Shown here piece after piece: positions 1 to 6,730 of a stretch of 11,585 nt of DNA; the first letter of the stretch is position 1, and every line of letters begins with the position of its first letter. The position numbers were made by a program, and so were the translations under genes. The notes under the pieces are model-generated. The model saw only the letters and a program-made list of their open reading frames with translations, searched no databases and had not been told where the DNA came from. The stretch spans positions 1-11,585 of the forward strand of contig PFOK01000028.1 in NCBI GenBank assembly GCA_002792495.1. The letters run 5' to 3'. The stretch is from Candidatus Peregrinibacteria bacterium CG_4_10_14_0_2_um_filter_43_11 (lineage in GTDB: Bacteria; Patescibacteriota; Gracilibacteria; UM-FILTER-43-11).

Positions 1-909
1 CTTTTGCGTAACAGATTGCTCTAGCGTTTGGATTTGCCCTTTTTGAGCCCCTAATAGCTTATCGAGATTTTGAATATGGGTCTCCTTTTGTTTAATTTGT
101 TCAATCGAATGCTTACTAATAAGCTCAAACGCCATCTGGCGGAGCTCACTTTTTTTATTAGGCTCGAATTCGTAGCTAAAATTAAAATCAATTGAACGTT
201 TTTTGGTGATAAAAAAAATACTTCTATAAAAATCGATTGAGGGATCCTCACATTGTCTGATGGCGCCATTGTATGTGGCATAAAAGTTTTCAACTAGCCC
301 CTTAGGCATTCCGAAATTATAGGCATAAAAAATAAAAAGTTGAGCCAATTGCCAATTTTCTAGATCATTTGAAAAAAATTCTTTAAAAAATAAACCTTTA
401 TTTTTAATAAAATCTTTTACCAAAGTTTTATCAGGCAGTCCATTTTCCAAGTGCTCTTTTAACCACTCGTGTCTATGCCCCACTAGACTCTCAAAGAATT
501 CGCCTACCTCCTTTTCTTCTTTTAATACTGCCGTGTCATTAAACGGAGCAGCAAGGACTACCAAATCTTTTGATACCCTTAAGCATTCTTTCATAAATTG
601 TTCACGTTTTTTGATTGGAATATGTTCAAATACATCACCGGAGGTTACTATATCGAATGCATTATCTTGAAACATGTGCATATCTGTAGCATCTCCCACA
701 ATTAAATTTGGCTCATCCCCCTCACGGATATCAATTAAAACCAGCTCATCCTCGTTATCTAAAAACAATTCCATTCCTCCATTACGTCCCCCAACATCCA
801 AAACTCTTATTTTTCTATTTTTCTTATAAGCCCTGATCCCCTCGGAAATAATATAATTCCTCGAGTAAAGATCTGGTGGCAATGTTGTGATAGCTCTTTT
901 GTTGATCAT
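1..909 (-). CDS. Class I SAM-dependent methyltransferase with coiled-coil-like tail (3' end cut by window edge)
   Basis: I translated this by hand: 303 codons stay open from the ATG at 909 to base 1, so the C-terminus lies outside the window. Residues 36-44 (VLDVGGRNG) are the glycine-rich SAM-binding loop, D60 is the acidic residue expected to hold the ribose, and 85-98 (FDIVTSGDVFEHIP) is the post-II motif typical of polysaccharide-locus methyltransferases. From about residue 252 the chain becomes rich in K, E, Q and L (for example ELRQMAFELI and IQNLDKLLGAQKG) and looks like the start of a coiled coil, so the full protein is probably much longer, perhaps with another domain. The start overlaps the wzt stop as ATGA, implying translational coupling and shared expression with wzm-wzt. 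By inference it methylates the exported glycan, possibly its non-reducing end. The sugar and position are unknown. The SAM fold is secure; the substrate is inference. Confidence 0.85.
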   Translation of the reverse strand, partial: MINKRAITTLPPDLYSRNYIISEGIRAYKKNRKIRVLDVGGRNGGMELFLDNEDELVLIDIREGDEPNLIVGDATDMHMFQDNAFDIVTSGDVFEHIPIKKREQFMKECLRVSKDLVVLAAPFNDTAVLKEEKEVGEFFESLVGHRHEWLKEHLENGLPDKTLVKDFIKNKGLFFKEFFSNDLENWQLAQLFIFYAYNFGMPKGLVENFYATYNGAIRQCEDPSIDFYRSIFFITKKRSIDFNFSYEFEPNKKSELRQMAFELISKHSIEQIKQKETHIQNLDKLLGAQKGQIQTLEQSVTQK

Positions 910-2180
910 TGCCTGATAAATTTAACATTTTCTGGCTCCAATAAAATATTTAATTTTCCTATTTCCCGAGTACTTACAACTTGAAAGTGATGAGCATCAT
1001 GTATCCAATGATGTTGGATATGATTCAATTGAGAACCTTCTGCCACAGAAGTGACTAGTGTGTAATGCCCGTCTTTAAATTTCGGAAACTGAAATTCAAA
1101 TGCAAAGATAACCAATTCATTCTTTGTAACTTCCGCTCCTTGTCTAATCAAATAGTTATTCATTCCGATTATATTATTCCCATATTCATCTGTAACCATA
1201 AAACCAAAAATAAAATCTTTGACCTTAATCAAGGATTTAATCTTGGCGGCGAATACCACAGTTTCCCCCCCCTCTAGTAATTTGATTGGTAAAAAGGTTA
1301 TTGGGTCGTAAAAGGCTATATCTGTAATTTCTACATTTTTTTCCCCAAATGAAGAACAATGAGCAACACTTTGGAAGGGGATGGCTTTTCCATTTTTGCC
1401 ATCCTTAGAATTAATTTTTGGGATTTTACCAATTTGTGTACCCTGATCATAAGTCATGAATGCCGTATATTCCTTGCATACCTTTTCGGGGAGCCCTGAT
1501 GACTGAATCCTTCCATCATCCAACCAAATTGCCCTTGAGCAATAATTCATAATCGCTCCCATGTCATGAGTTACAAAAATAATGGTTTTCCCTGACTCTT
1601 TTAGTTCCCTTAATTTACGCATACACTTAAGTTGAAAGCGGATATCTCCGACTGATAAAGCTTCGTCGATGAATAAAATTTCAGGATTTACATTAATCGC
1701 AACGGCAAATGCCAGCCGAACCTGCATTCCACTCGAATAAGTTTTGACGGCTTGATGTATAAATTCTCCTATGTCAGCAAAATTTAAAATATCTTTTAAT
1801 TTTTTTTCCATTTCCACCTTTGTATACCCTAAAATTGCTCCGTTAAAATAAATGTTCTCCAGACCTGTCAATTCTGGATTGAATCCGACCCCTAATTCTA
1901 ATAAGGAGGATACCTTTCCTTGTACATGAACTGAACCTGTAGATGGAGTTAAAACCTCTGTTAAGATTTTGAGAAGAGTCGACTTTCCCGATCCGTTTTT
2001 CCCGATAATCCCCAGTGTTTCCCCTCGTTGTACTTTAAATGATATATCCTGTAATGCGTAAAAATCCTGATGGTATTTCTTCCTAAAAGGATTCAAAGCT
2101 TCCTTTGCCCTATCAGAGGGTTTTTTGTAAAGTTTATAGGCTTTTGAGACTCCATTGATTTCTATGACAATGTCGGACAT
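906..2180 (-). CDS. wzt: Polysaccharide ABC transporter ATP-binding protein with C-terminal Wzt-type carbohydrate-binding domain
   Basis: This is the cytoplasmic ATPase of an ABC-type polysaccharide/O-antigen exporter, 424 aa, the length expected for Wzt proteins with a C-terminal sugar-recognition domain. Visible motifs are Walker A GKNGSGKST (60-68), the ABC signature YSSGM (148-152), Walker B ILFIDEA (168-174) and the H-loop THD (H205). The insert around residues 91-105 (SSLLELGVGFNPELTG) is characteristic of the Wzt/TagH family. After a linker at about 245-280, residues 280-405 form a beta-rich Wzt_C-like domain. In characterised systems that domain recognises the modified chain end. The start is 8 bp after the wzm stop, and the stop overlaps the methyltransferase ATG, so the three genes form a tight unit. 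No Shine-Dalgarno sequence precedes the ATG. A run of eight G residues (coding strand) sits at codons 303-306 in the C-terminal domain. Family and role are confident; the exported polymer is not known. Confidence 0.95.
   Translation of the reverse strand: MSDIVIEINGVSKAYKLYKKPSDRAKEALNPFRKKYHQDFYALQDISFKVQRGETLGIIGKNGSGKSTLLKILTEVLTPSTGSVHVQGKVSSLLELGVGFNPELTGLENIYFNGAILGYTKVEMEKKLKDILNFADIGEFIHQAVKTYSSGMQVRLAFAVAINVNPEILFIDEALSVGDIRFQLKCMRKLRELKESGKTIIFVTHDMGAIMNYCSRAIWLDDGRIQSSGLPEKVCKEYTAFMTYDQGTQIGKIPKINSKDGKNGKAIPFQSVAHCSSFGEKNVEITDIAFYDPITFLPIKLLEGGETVVFAAKIKSLIKVKDFIFGFMVTDEYGNNIIGMNNYLIRQGAEVTKNELVIFAFEFQFPKFKDGHYTLVTSVAEGSQLNHIQHHWIHDAHHFQVVSTREIGKLNILLEPENVKFIRQ
1265..1272 (-). repeat. 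Eight-G homopolymer inside wzt (candidate slippage tract)
   Basis: The plus strand reads eight consecutive C, giving eight G in the wzt coding strand across codons 303-306 (GAG GGG GGG GAA). Gaining one base leads to a TAA after 11 altered codons (last residue about 314). Losing one leads to a TGA after a similar distance (about residue 316). Either change leaves the whole ATPase domain and removes nearly all of the C-terminal sugar-recognition domain. Homopolymeric G/C tracts in surface-glycan genes are a known basis of phase variation, although eight is at the short end. Confidence 0.5.
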
Positions 2181-2188
2181 GAAAAAAT

Positions 2189-3001
2189 TTATAAAACATC
2201 TGCAAAATGTGGCCTAAGCTTTCGGAACAACAACACACCCAACACAAGGATGATGAAGGTTATTCCCCAAAAATACGCGCCAGACTGCCAATATACCCAA
2301 AAAGCTTCATGATAGATAAAACTTTTGCGGTACCCTTCTACTAAGTAAAAAGCCGGATTGAATTTAAGGATGAATTGCCATTTTTCCGGCAATAAATCAA
2401 AGTTCCACACAATGGGCGTTAGCCAAAATCCAAATTGCAATAAAACGGAAACAATTTGCGCAATATCTTTTACAAAAACTTGTAAACTGGCAATAATCCA
2501 CCCAGTACCCAATAAAAATAACATCATTGCAAAAAGATAATAGAAAATTTGCAACCACCACCAAGAAAACGGTACTCCGACGATCACCAACACGACGACG
2601 GTTATACCAATAAAAATAAAATGTGTCATCAACGCCGATAAAATTTTCACGATAGGCAAAACGGCAATCCGAAAATTTATTTTTTTGACCAAATAGGAAT
2701 ATTCTTGGAAGACATTGGTTGTGTTTGTCACACCTTCGCTATATAAATTCCATACGAGCATCCCGATAGTTAGATAGGCAATAAAAGGCACACCGTCTCG
2801 TATATCACCGGTTTTGAATCCTATAACAAAAACGAAATAAAAAATAAGCACCATGACGACAGGTTGAATGAGCGTCCATATAAAACCGAGAAACGAACCC
2901 AGATAGCGATTGGCATAATCCCTTTTGGTGAGCTGAAAAATTACAAATTTATTTTCATATAAGTCATGAAGAAAACTTATGCCTGTTGGAATTAATTTCA
3001 T
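2189..3001 (-). CDS. wzm: ABC-2 type polysaccharide export permease
   Basis: This 270-aa integral membrane protein is the usual size for Wzm/TagG-like permeases. It has about six hydrophobic segments, near residues 36-61, 71-88, 113-142, 148-176, 181-200 and 241-260, after an amphipathic N-terminus. The N-terminal FQLTKRDYANRYLGSFLGF (22-40) with the following WTLIQP, and the FNPAFYLVEGYR block (214-225), are typical of O-antigen/teichoic-acid ABC-2 exporters. It should pair with the Wzt ATPase encoded 8 bp downstream to move a completed undecaprenyl-linked polysaccharide across the inner membrane. It is the first gene of the wzm-wzt-methyltransferase unit and faces a divergent glycosyltransferase across 77 bp. 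No Shine-Dalgarno precedes the ATG; the upstream bases are CGTTATAAA. The call is confident; whether the glycan is an O-antigen or another surface polymer cannot be told. Confidence 0.94.
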   Translation of the reverse strand: MKLIPTGISFLHDLYENKFVIFQLTKRDYANRYLGSFLGFIWTLIQPVVMVLIFYFVFVIGFKTGDIRDGVPFIAYLTIGMLVWNLYSEGVTNTTNVFQEYSYLVKKINFRIAVLPIVKILSALMTHFIFIGITVVVLVIVGVPFSWWWLQIFYYLFAMMLFLLGTGWIIASLQVFVKDIAQIVSVLLQFGFWLTPIVWNFDLLPEKWQFILKFNPAFYLVEGYRKSFIYHEAFWVYWQSGAYFWGITFIILVLGVLLFRKLRPHFADVL

Positions 3002-3078
3002 TTTATAACGTTTAGAACCCGCAGGCTCTATTTTATCGGAATTTATGCTACTATTCTAGACGAATTCCGTTTTCTTTT
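3002..3078. promoter_or_regulatory. Divergent promoter region between wzm and the GT2 gene
   Basis: Only 77 bp separate two divergent starts, so both promoters must lie here. For the plus-strand gene, an extended -10-like TGCTACTAT occupies 3046-3054, which would give a leader of about 18 nt without a Shine-Dalgarno sequence. For wzm, TAAAAT (minus strand, 3035-3030) is the best -10-like match. No good -35 is seen for either. A 7-bp inverted repeat, CGGAATT (3037-3043) and AATTCCG (3063-3069), brackets the plus-strand -10 and could be an operator. All assignments are by eye and weak. Confidence 0.35.
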
Positions 3079-4065
3079 ATGCTCCACATTCTTATCCTAA
3101 ATCTCAGCTACAAAAATGATACCATTCAATGTATTCAGTCTGTCCTATGTTCTTCTTTCGTAGATTTCAAAATTCATGTCTTGGACAATGGTTCAGTGCC
3201 ATCTGAACTCAGTGACATCAAAGGGACTTTTATAAAGGATAATCGTCTTTTTTATTATCGTTCTGAGATTAATCTTGGTTTCGCCGGAGGAAATAATTGG
3301 TTATTGAGAAAAATTCTGCCGCAATGCGATGAAAAGGATTTTGTTTTGTTTTTAAACAACGATACGGTCGTGGATGCGAATCTACTAGAGAGGTTAGTAA
3401 AAGCAATTGACACTGATAAAAAAATAGAGATGGTAACAGGTCGTATGATGGGCTACCCACAGAATGGATGTGTGGATAATCTAGGGTTAGGATTGTATAT
3501 GACTGGCTGGGGGTTCAACCGAACTTCTCTGGGGCAAGATGTTTTATTTGGAGCCCATGGAGGCTGTGGACTTTATACGGTACATTCACTTAAAACAATT
3601 CAACATCAAACCGGTTATATATTCGATCCGGATTATTTTTGTTATGCTGAAGATATTGACTTGGCATGGCGCGCGTTACTACTTGGATTCAAACCAATTT
3701 ATGTGGATGATGCTGTATGTTTTCATAAGGGTGGTGCTACTACAGGAGGTCACTTCAATGATTTTGTTATGTTTCACAGTATTCGTAATGCCCTTTTTAA
3801 TTTGATAAAAAATATGCCATCAGGATTATGGCTAAGGTATGGTTTTTGGATTATCGTCTTCCAGTTGAGCTTAATGGGGCGCTATATTTTTACGAAACGT
3901 ATCATCATTTTACTACGAGCATATGGCAGTTTTTTAAAACATTTTCTAGAGGCACTCAAAAAACGTCGACAAATAATGAAAACTCGTCAGATTGATAATG
4001 AGGTTCTATCTAAATATTTTACAAAACGATTTTACAAAAAGAAGACACTTAACAAATGTGAATAA
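3079..4065 (+). CDS. GT2 family glycosyltransferase (rhamnosyltransferase-like)
   Basis: This 328-aa GT-A fold glycosyltransferase resembles the WbbL/rhamnosyltransferase type. Visible features are an N-terminal beta strand HILILNLSYKN, the LDNGS nucleotide-binding strand (35-39), INLGFAGGNN (64-73), the metal-binding NND (93-95) in FLNNDTVVD, and the acceptor/catalytic segment CYAEDIDLAWR (188-198). H216 lies in the conserved FHKGGAT segment (215-221). Residues 246-280 are hydrophobic to amphipathic and followed by a very basic tail, suggesting peripheral attachment to the inner membrane, where it would add a sugar to a lipid-linked glycan. It is the only complete plus-strand gene among minus-strand neighbours, with its own putative promoter, and ends 10 bp from the convergent GT4 gene. 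No alternative start lies between the ATG and the upstream in-frame TAG at 3013. The donor sugar cannot be predicted with confidence. Confidence 0.9.
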   Translation: MLHILILNLSYKNDTIQCIQSVLCSSFVDFKIHVLDNGSVPSELSDIKGTFIKDNRLFYYRSEINLGFAGGNNWLLRKILPQCDEKDFVLFLNNDTVVDANLLERLVKAIDTDKKIEMVTGRMMGYPQNGCVDNLGLGLYMTGWGFNRTSLGQDVLFGAHGGCGLYTVHSLKTIQHQTGYIFDPDYFCYAEDIDLAWRALLLGFKPIYVDDAVCFHKGGATTGGHFNDFVMFHSIRNALFNLIKNMPSGLWLRYGFWIIVFQLSLMGRYIFTKRIIILLRAYGSFLKHFLEALKKRRQIMKTRQIDNEVLSKYFTKRFYKKKTLNKCE

Positions 4066-4075
4066 TGACTCACAG

Positions 4076-5146
4076 TTACCTAGTGTAAACATTTAGTGTT
4101 TCTCTGGCGCATTTCACCCAACTAAATTGCGTAACCTGTTCTAAGGCCGCTTTTTTAAACTGATCGGCGTTGGAGATGATTTTATCAATGGCTTCAGCAA
4201 ATTTTTCTACAGAAGTTTCATCCGCTAAAACGCCTCCTTCTCCGACAACCTCTGGCAAGCTGGAATTATTACTGGCAACCACTGGGCAGCCATATTGCAT
4301 CGCTTCGAGTATAGGGAGCCCAAAACCCTCATACAACGTAGGAAAAACAAAACAATCCGCCTGCGTGTAATAAGCGGATAACTCCTCATCACTTAAAAAC
4401 CCCTCCAAAATGATGTCTTGAGAATAAGGGGATTTTTTCAATATTTCAAAAAAAGATTCCGATTTCCATCCTTTTTTGCCAATCAGATACAAATGATGAG
4501 GAATCGAATATTTGGATTTAAGATATTCAAAAACCTTGATCAGGAAAGACAAGTTCTTACGAGGTTCAATCGTTCCCACATGGAGAAAAAATGGTTTTTT
4601 GAGTAGTATTTGCTGAATAGATTGCTTCTTTTTAGCCGCCTGATAAACAACTGTTATAGGGCATTTAGGATGATAGCATTTTTTGATGTCTTTTTTTGTG
4701 TGCTCTGATGTAGTGATGACTTGATCCGCCCGAAGAAAAACCAATGGGAAAAGTAATCTGTGAATCAGCCCACTAAGGAAGCGGTGCCATTGTGGAGATA
4801 AAACGGGAGTCAAATCATGAATAGTCACTATTTTTTTATACCTACCGGAAAAAAATAAGAATGGAGCAATATGTGCCGGCTCATGAACTACATCGACTTT
4901 ATATTTTCTGAGAATCCATGGAATGATGAAAAATTTACGCAAGGTGGCGTGCCCCGGCAACCAACGCCATAAAGGGATGATGATTTCTTTCCCCTTCCCT
5001 GTAAAAAAGGAGTTTTTTCGAACGTGTACAAAAAAATATTCATTTTCGTGATCTATTTTCACCAGATTTTCGATGAGATTTTTGGTATAGGTGTAGATCC
5101 CCGCGTATTGTTCATCGACCGGATCGGCGATGATGGCGATGCGCAT
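4076..5146 (-). CDS. GT4 family glycosyltransferase (mannosyltransferase-like, GT-B fold)
   Basis: This 356-aa GT-B enzyme uses nucleotide sugars in the cytoplasm to extend a glycan. The N-terminal Rossmann half begins MRIAIIADPV and carries the acceptor-side AGIYTYTKNLIENL (15-28) and VHEPAHIAP (87-95), with IHDLTP at 109-114. The C-terminal donor half begins near FLHVGTIEPRKN (187-198), a block frequent in O-antigen mannosyltransferases of the MtfB/WbdB kind, and contains the E-X7-E signature in YEGFGLPILEAM (272-283; E273 and E281). The ATG follows the stop of the upstream GT4 by 2 bp, so the two are co-transcribed and probably translationally coupled. It is the last gene of the DPM1-like/DUF2304/GT4/GT4 run and converges on the plus-strand GT2. 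Sugar specificity is inference only. Confidence 0.92.
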   Translation of the reverse strand: MRIAIIADPVDEQYAGIYTYTKNLIENLVKIDHENEYFFVHVRKNSFFTGKGKEIIIPLWRWLPGHATLRKFFIIPWILRKYKVDVVHEPAHIAPFLFFSGRYKKIVTIHDLTPVLSPQWHRFLSGLIHRLLFPLVFLRADQVITTSEHTKKDIKKCYHPKCPITVVYQAAKKKQSIQQILLKKPFFLHVGTIEPRKNLSFLIKVFEYLKSKYSIPHHLYLIGKKGWKSESFFEILKKSPYSQDIILEGFLSDEELSAYYTQADCFVFPTLYEGFGLPILEAMQYGCPVVASNNSSLPEVVGEGGVLADETSVEKFAEAIDKIISNADQFKKAALEQVTQFSWVKCARETLNVYTR

Positions 5147-5148
5147 TT

Positions 5149-6240
5149 TTAGATGGAGTTATATAGTTTTAGATAGGCTTCCAGTGTATTTTTCCATAAA
5201 AATTCCTTCTTTGGAAACTGTTCCCACTCCCCTCGCATCGCTTTTTCAATCCCTCCGCTTAGCGATGTCACATCACCCGGCTTTGTAAAAATGACTTTTC
5301 CAAACACCACTTCCGGCAAAGCGCCGGCGTGGCTGACGATGACCGGGCGGTTGCAGACACATGCTTCCACCGCCGAAAAGCCAAAGCCTTCCTGTAACGA
5401 TGGAACGACGACAGCATTGGCCATGTTGAGATAATGGGGGAGCTTTTCACGCGGAACGGAATCGAGGATTTGAATGCGGGGGTTGCCACTCGCTAATTTT
5501 TTGATGTGATGATAACCGGATGCGGGCATGGCCGAGAGAAGCATCAGCAATTTGACGTTTTTGCTTACCCCTAACTTCATCGCCTTCACTAAAAATTCCG
5601 CGCCCTTTAAAATGCCCGGACGACCAAAGAAAAGGAGAATAAAATCCTCATCGGCATAACCGAGACGGGAGCGTAGATCGGGATCACGGTTTTCCGGGCG
5701 AAACAGGGTCTGATCGATGCCATGAGGAATGACGGTTATTTTTTGGGATTGGATGTTGCGTTGCAGGAGTTGAGATTCGGTGAATTTGGAAACCGCGATG
5801 TAATGAGTGAAAGGCAATGCGATTAGGAGGCGCTCGAAGCACCAATATAAACCTGCGAGCAGTGGATTCATTTGCTTGAACCAAAGGGTACTGAGGAGCT
5901 CGTGAACGATCAGAAAGGTCGGTTTTTTACGTAAGCGACCGATGATCCATCCAATCAAGCCGGCATTGTAGGTAGTGGTTTGAATCACGTCGCAATCGCG
6001 ACTTAGCGACCACGCTTTTGTAAGGCCAGACAGCATGAGTAAATAACGGTTTTTCGCAACGCCATGAATCGTGACCCCCTTGATTACCTCTTTTTTTCTC
6101 CGCCCGGGATCGGAAGTGGTGACAACATCAACCGTCCATCCTTGCTCGACTAAAAATTCCGCGATTTTTTGATGAAGAAGCTCCGCACCGCCAACGTACG
6201 GAAAATAATGATCTGTAAGAAACAGTATCTTTTTAGTCAT
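5149..6240 (-). CDS. GT4 family glycosyltransferase, second copy (GT-B fold)
   Basis: This 363-aa GT-B glycosyltransferase has the classic N-terminus of the family, ILFLTDHYFPYVGGAE (5-20), where GGAE binds the acceptor or phosphate side. VIPHGID (170-176) starts the C-terminal lobe, LFFGRPGILKG (203-213) and the donor-binding E-X7-E in LQEGFGFSAVEA (282-293; E284 and E292) follow. It is clearly a different subfamily from the neighbouring GT4, as the sequences differ apart from the family motifs. The first 8 bp (ATGACTAA) overlap the end of the DUF2304 gene in another frame, and the gene ends 2 bp before the next start, so it sits in a tight operon. An in-frame TGA at 6258-6256 excludes a longer N-terminus. 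A perfect anti-Shine-Dalgarno complement lies 15 nt upstream. The role is glycan assembly at the inner membrane; the donor sugar is unknown. Confidence 0.92.
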   Translation of the reverse strand: MTKKILFLTDHYFPYVGGAELLHQKIAEFLVEQGWTVDVVTTSDPGRRKKEVIKGVTIHGVAKNRYLLMLSGLTKAWSLSRDCDVIQTTTYNAGLIGWIIGRLRKKPTFLIVHELLSTLWFKQMNPLLAGLYWCFERLLIALPFTHYIAVSKFTESQLLQRNIQSQKITVIPHGIDQTLFRPENRDPDLRSRLGYADEDFILLFFGRPGILKGAEFLVKAMKLGVSKNVKLLMLLSAMPASGYHHIKKLASGNPRIQILDSVPREKLPHYLNMANAVVVPSLQEGFGFSAVEACVCNRPVIVSHAGALPEVVFGKVIFTKPGDVTSLSGGIEKAMRGEWEQFPKKEFLWKNTLEAYLKLYNSI

Positions 6241-6637
6241 GAGATTGATTATGATTCACCTCCTTTTCATCGAAATGCGACTCCTCTTTTTTAAAAAACC
6301 GGTAAAGCGCCATGGAACGATTGAGTTTGGTTATTTTCCCCTCCAGATTTTCGGTCATGACCAGGATTTTGAAAACGACGTAAAAGAGAATGACGAGCGC
6401 CGCGGTGATGATGGCATTGGCTCCACTTTTGATGCCGACAAAATTCGCGAATTTATCGGAGATTTCTGGGAATAGGGCAAAAAACCCGACCGCCCCCCAC
6501 ACCAGCACCCACGTGATGAGTTCACGCCATGTCTGTTCGCTACGACGAAAACGGGAAACCGCCTTCATGATCATGATGAGCGCAAGGAACGGAACGATGA
6601 TTTGATAGGGGGAGAATTGATTGATGTAGTCCTGCAT
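6233..6637 (-). CDS. DUF2304-family small membrane protein
   Basis: This 134-aa protein has three hydrophobic segments, at about 9-27, 40-57 and 73-95. The last carries the family-like VGIKSGANAIITAALVILF (67-85). A charged, probably helical cytoplasmic tail follows (about 96-134), ending in an H/N/S-rich stretch, QSHD being the last four residues. DUF2304 proteins are short (around 110-130 aa), of unknown biochemical function, and often sit beside a DPM1-like GT2, exactly as here (the DPM1-like gene is 93 bp upstream). A reasonable inference is that it anchors or assists that soluble GT2 at the membrane for polyprenyl-phosphate-sugar synthesis. Its last 8 bp overlap the downstream GT4 start. 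The only upstream sequence is the AT-rich palindrome, and no ribosome-binding site is visible before the ATG. Confidence 0.85.
   Translation of the reverse strand: MQDYINQFSPYQIIVPFLALIMIMKAVSRFRRSEQTWRELITWVLVWGAVGFFALFPEISDKFANFVGIKSGANAIITAALVILFYVVFKILVMTENLEGKITKLNRSMALYRFFKKEESHFDEKEVNHNQSHD
6256..6265 (-). promoter_or_regulatory. Perfect Shine-Dalgarno sequence, unusually far from the GT4 start at 6240
   Basis: The minus strand reads AAGGAGGTGA, a full 10-nt complement to the usual 16S rRNA 3' end, inside the last codons of the DUF2304 gene. Its 3' end is 15 nt from the GT4 ATG, longer than the usual 5-9. No in-frame ATG, GTG or TTG lies closer, and the frame is closed by the TGA made from its own last bases. 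It is the only strong Shine-Dalgarno seen upstream of any gene here. It may serve this start despite the distance or be a chance result of the K-E-V codons. Confidence 0.4.
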
Positions 6638-6649
6638 CGGATTTAATAA

Positions 6650-6730
6650 TTAATTTATTGATTTATTACGCTTCGCTTTTATTAATTTATTGTTGGAATA
6701 AAATAATAAATTAATAAACCAATAAATTAA
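6650..6730. repeat. AT-rich palindrome built on an 8-bp period
   Basis: The ends form a 19-bp inverted repeat: TTAATTTATTGATTTATTA (6650-6668) pairs with 6712-6730 with one mismatch, which is a G-U pair in minus-strand RNA. Inside it, TTTATTAATTTATT (6678-6691) pairs perfectly with 6705-6718. The core TATT recurs every 8 bp at 6656, 6664, 6680 and 6688, with the octamer TTCGCTTT filling the missing slot at 6672. The complement AATA recurs every 8 bp at 6697, 6705, 6713 and 6721. The right end touches the stop codon of the DPM1-like gene, and the left end lies 12 bp before the DUF2304 ATG. There is no U tract and little GC, so a classical terminator is unlikely. It could be an RNA fold at the gene junction, a protein-binding site or a miniature repeat element. 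Confidence 0.75.

Noticed and set aside
51..293. An 80-codon minus-strand reading frame near the left edge
   Set aside because: It is an out-of-frame reading of the methyltransferase, whose frame runs uninterrupted to base 1.
906..908. TGA recoded as glycine, as in Gracilibacteria
   Set aside because: The TGA falls at the natural end of Wzt and overlaps the next ATG; reading through gives no sensible extension.
4066..4075. Bidirectional terminator between the convergent glycosyltransferases
   Set aside because: Only 10 bp separate the stops and no hairpin with a T run is seen there.
6650..6730. Insertion sequence remnant or MITE
   Set aside because: There are terminal inverted repeats, but no transposase fragment and no clear target-site duplication. 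Kept as a repeat only.
6650..6730. Rho-independent terminator after the DPM1-like gene
   Set aside because: The stem is almost all A-T and no U tract follows; downstream genes look co-transcribed.
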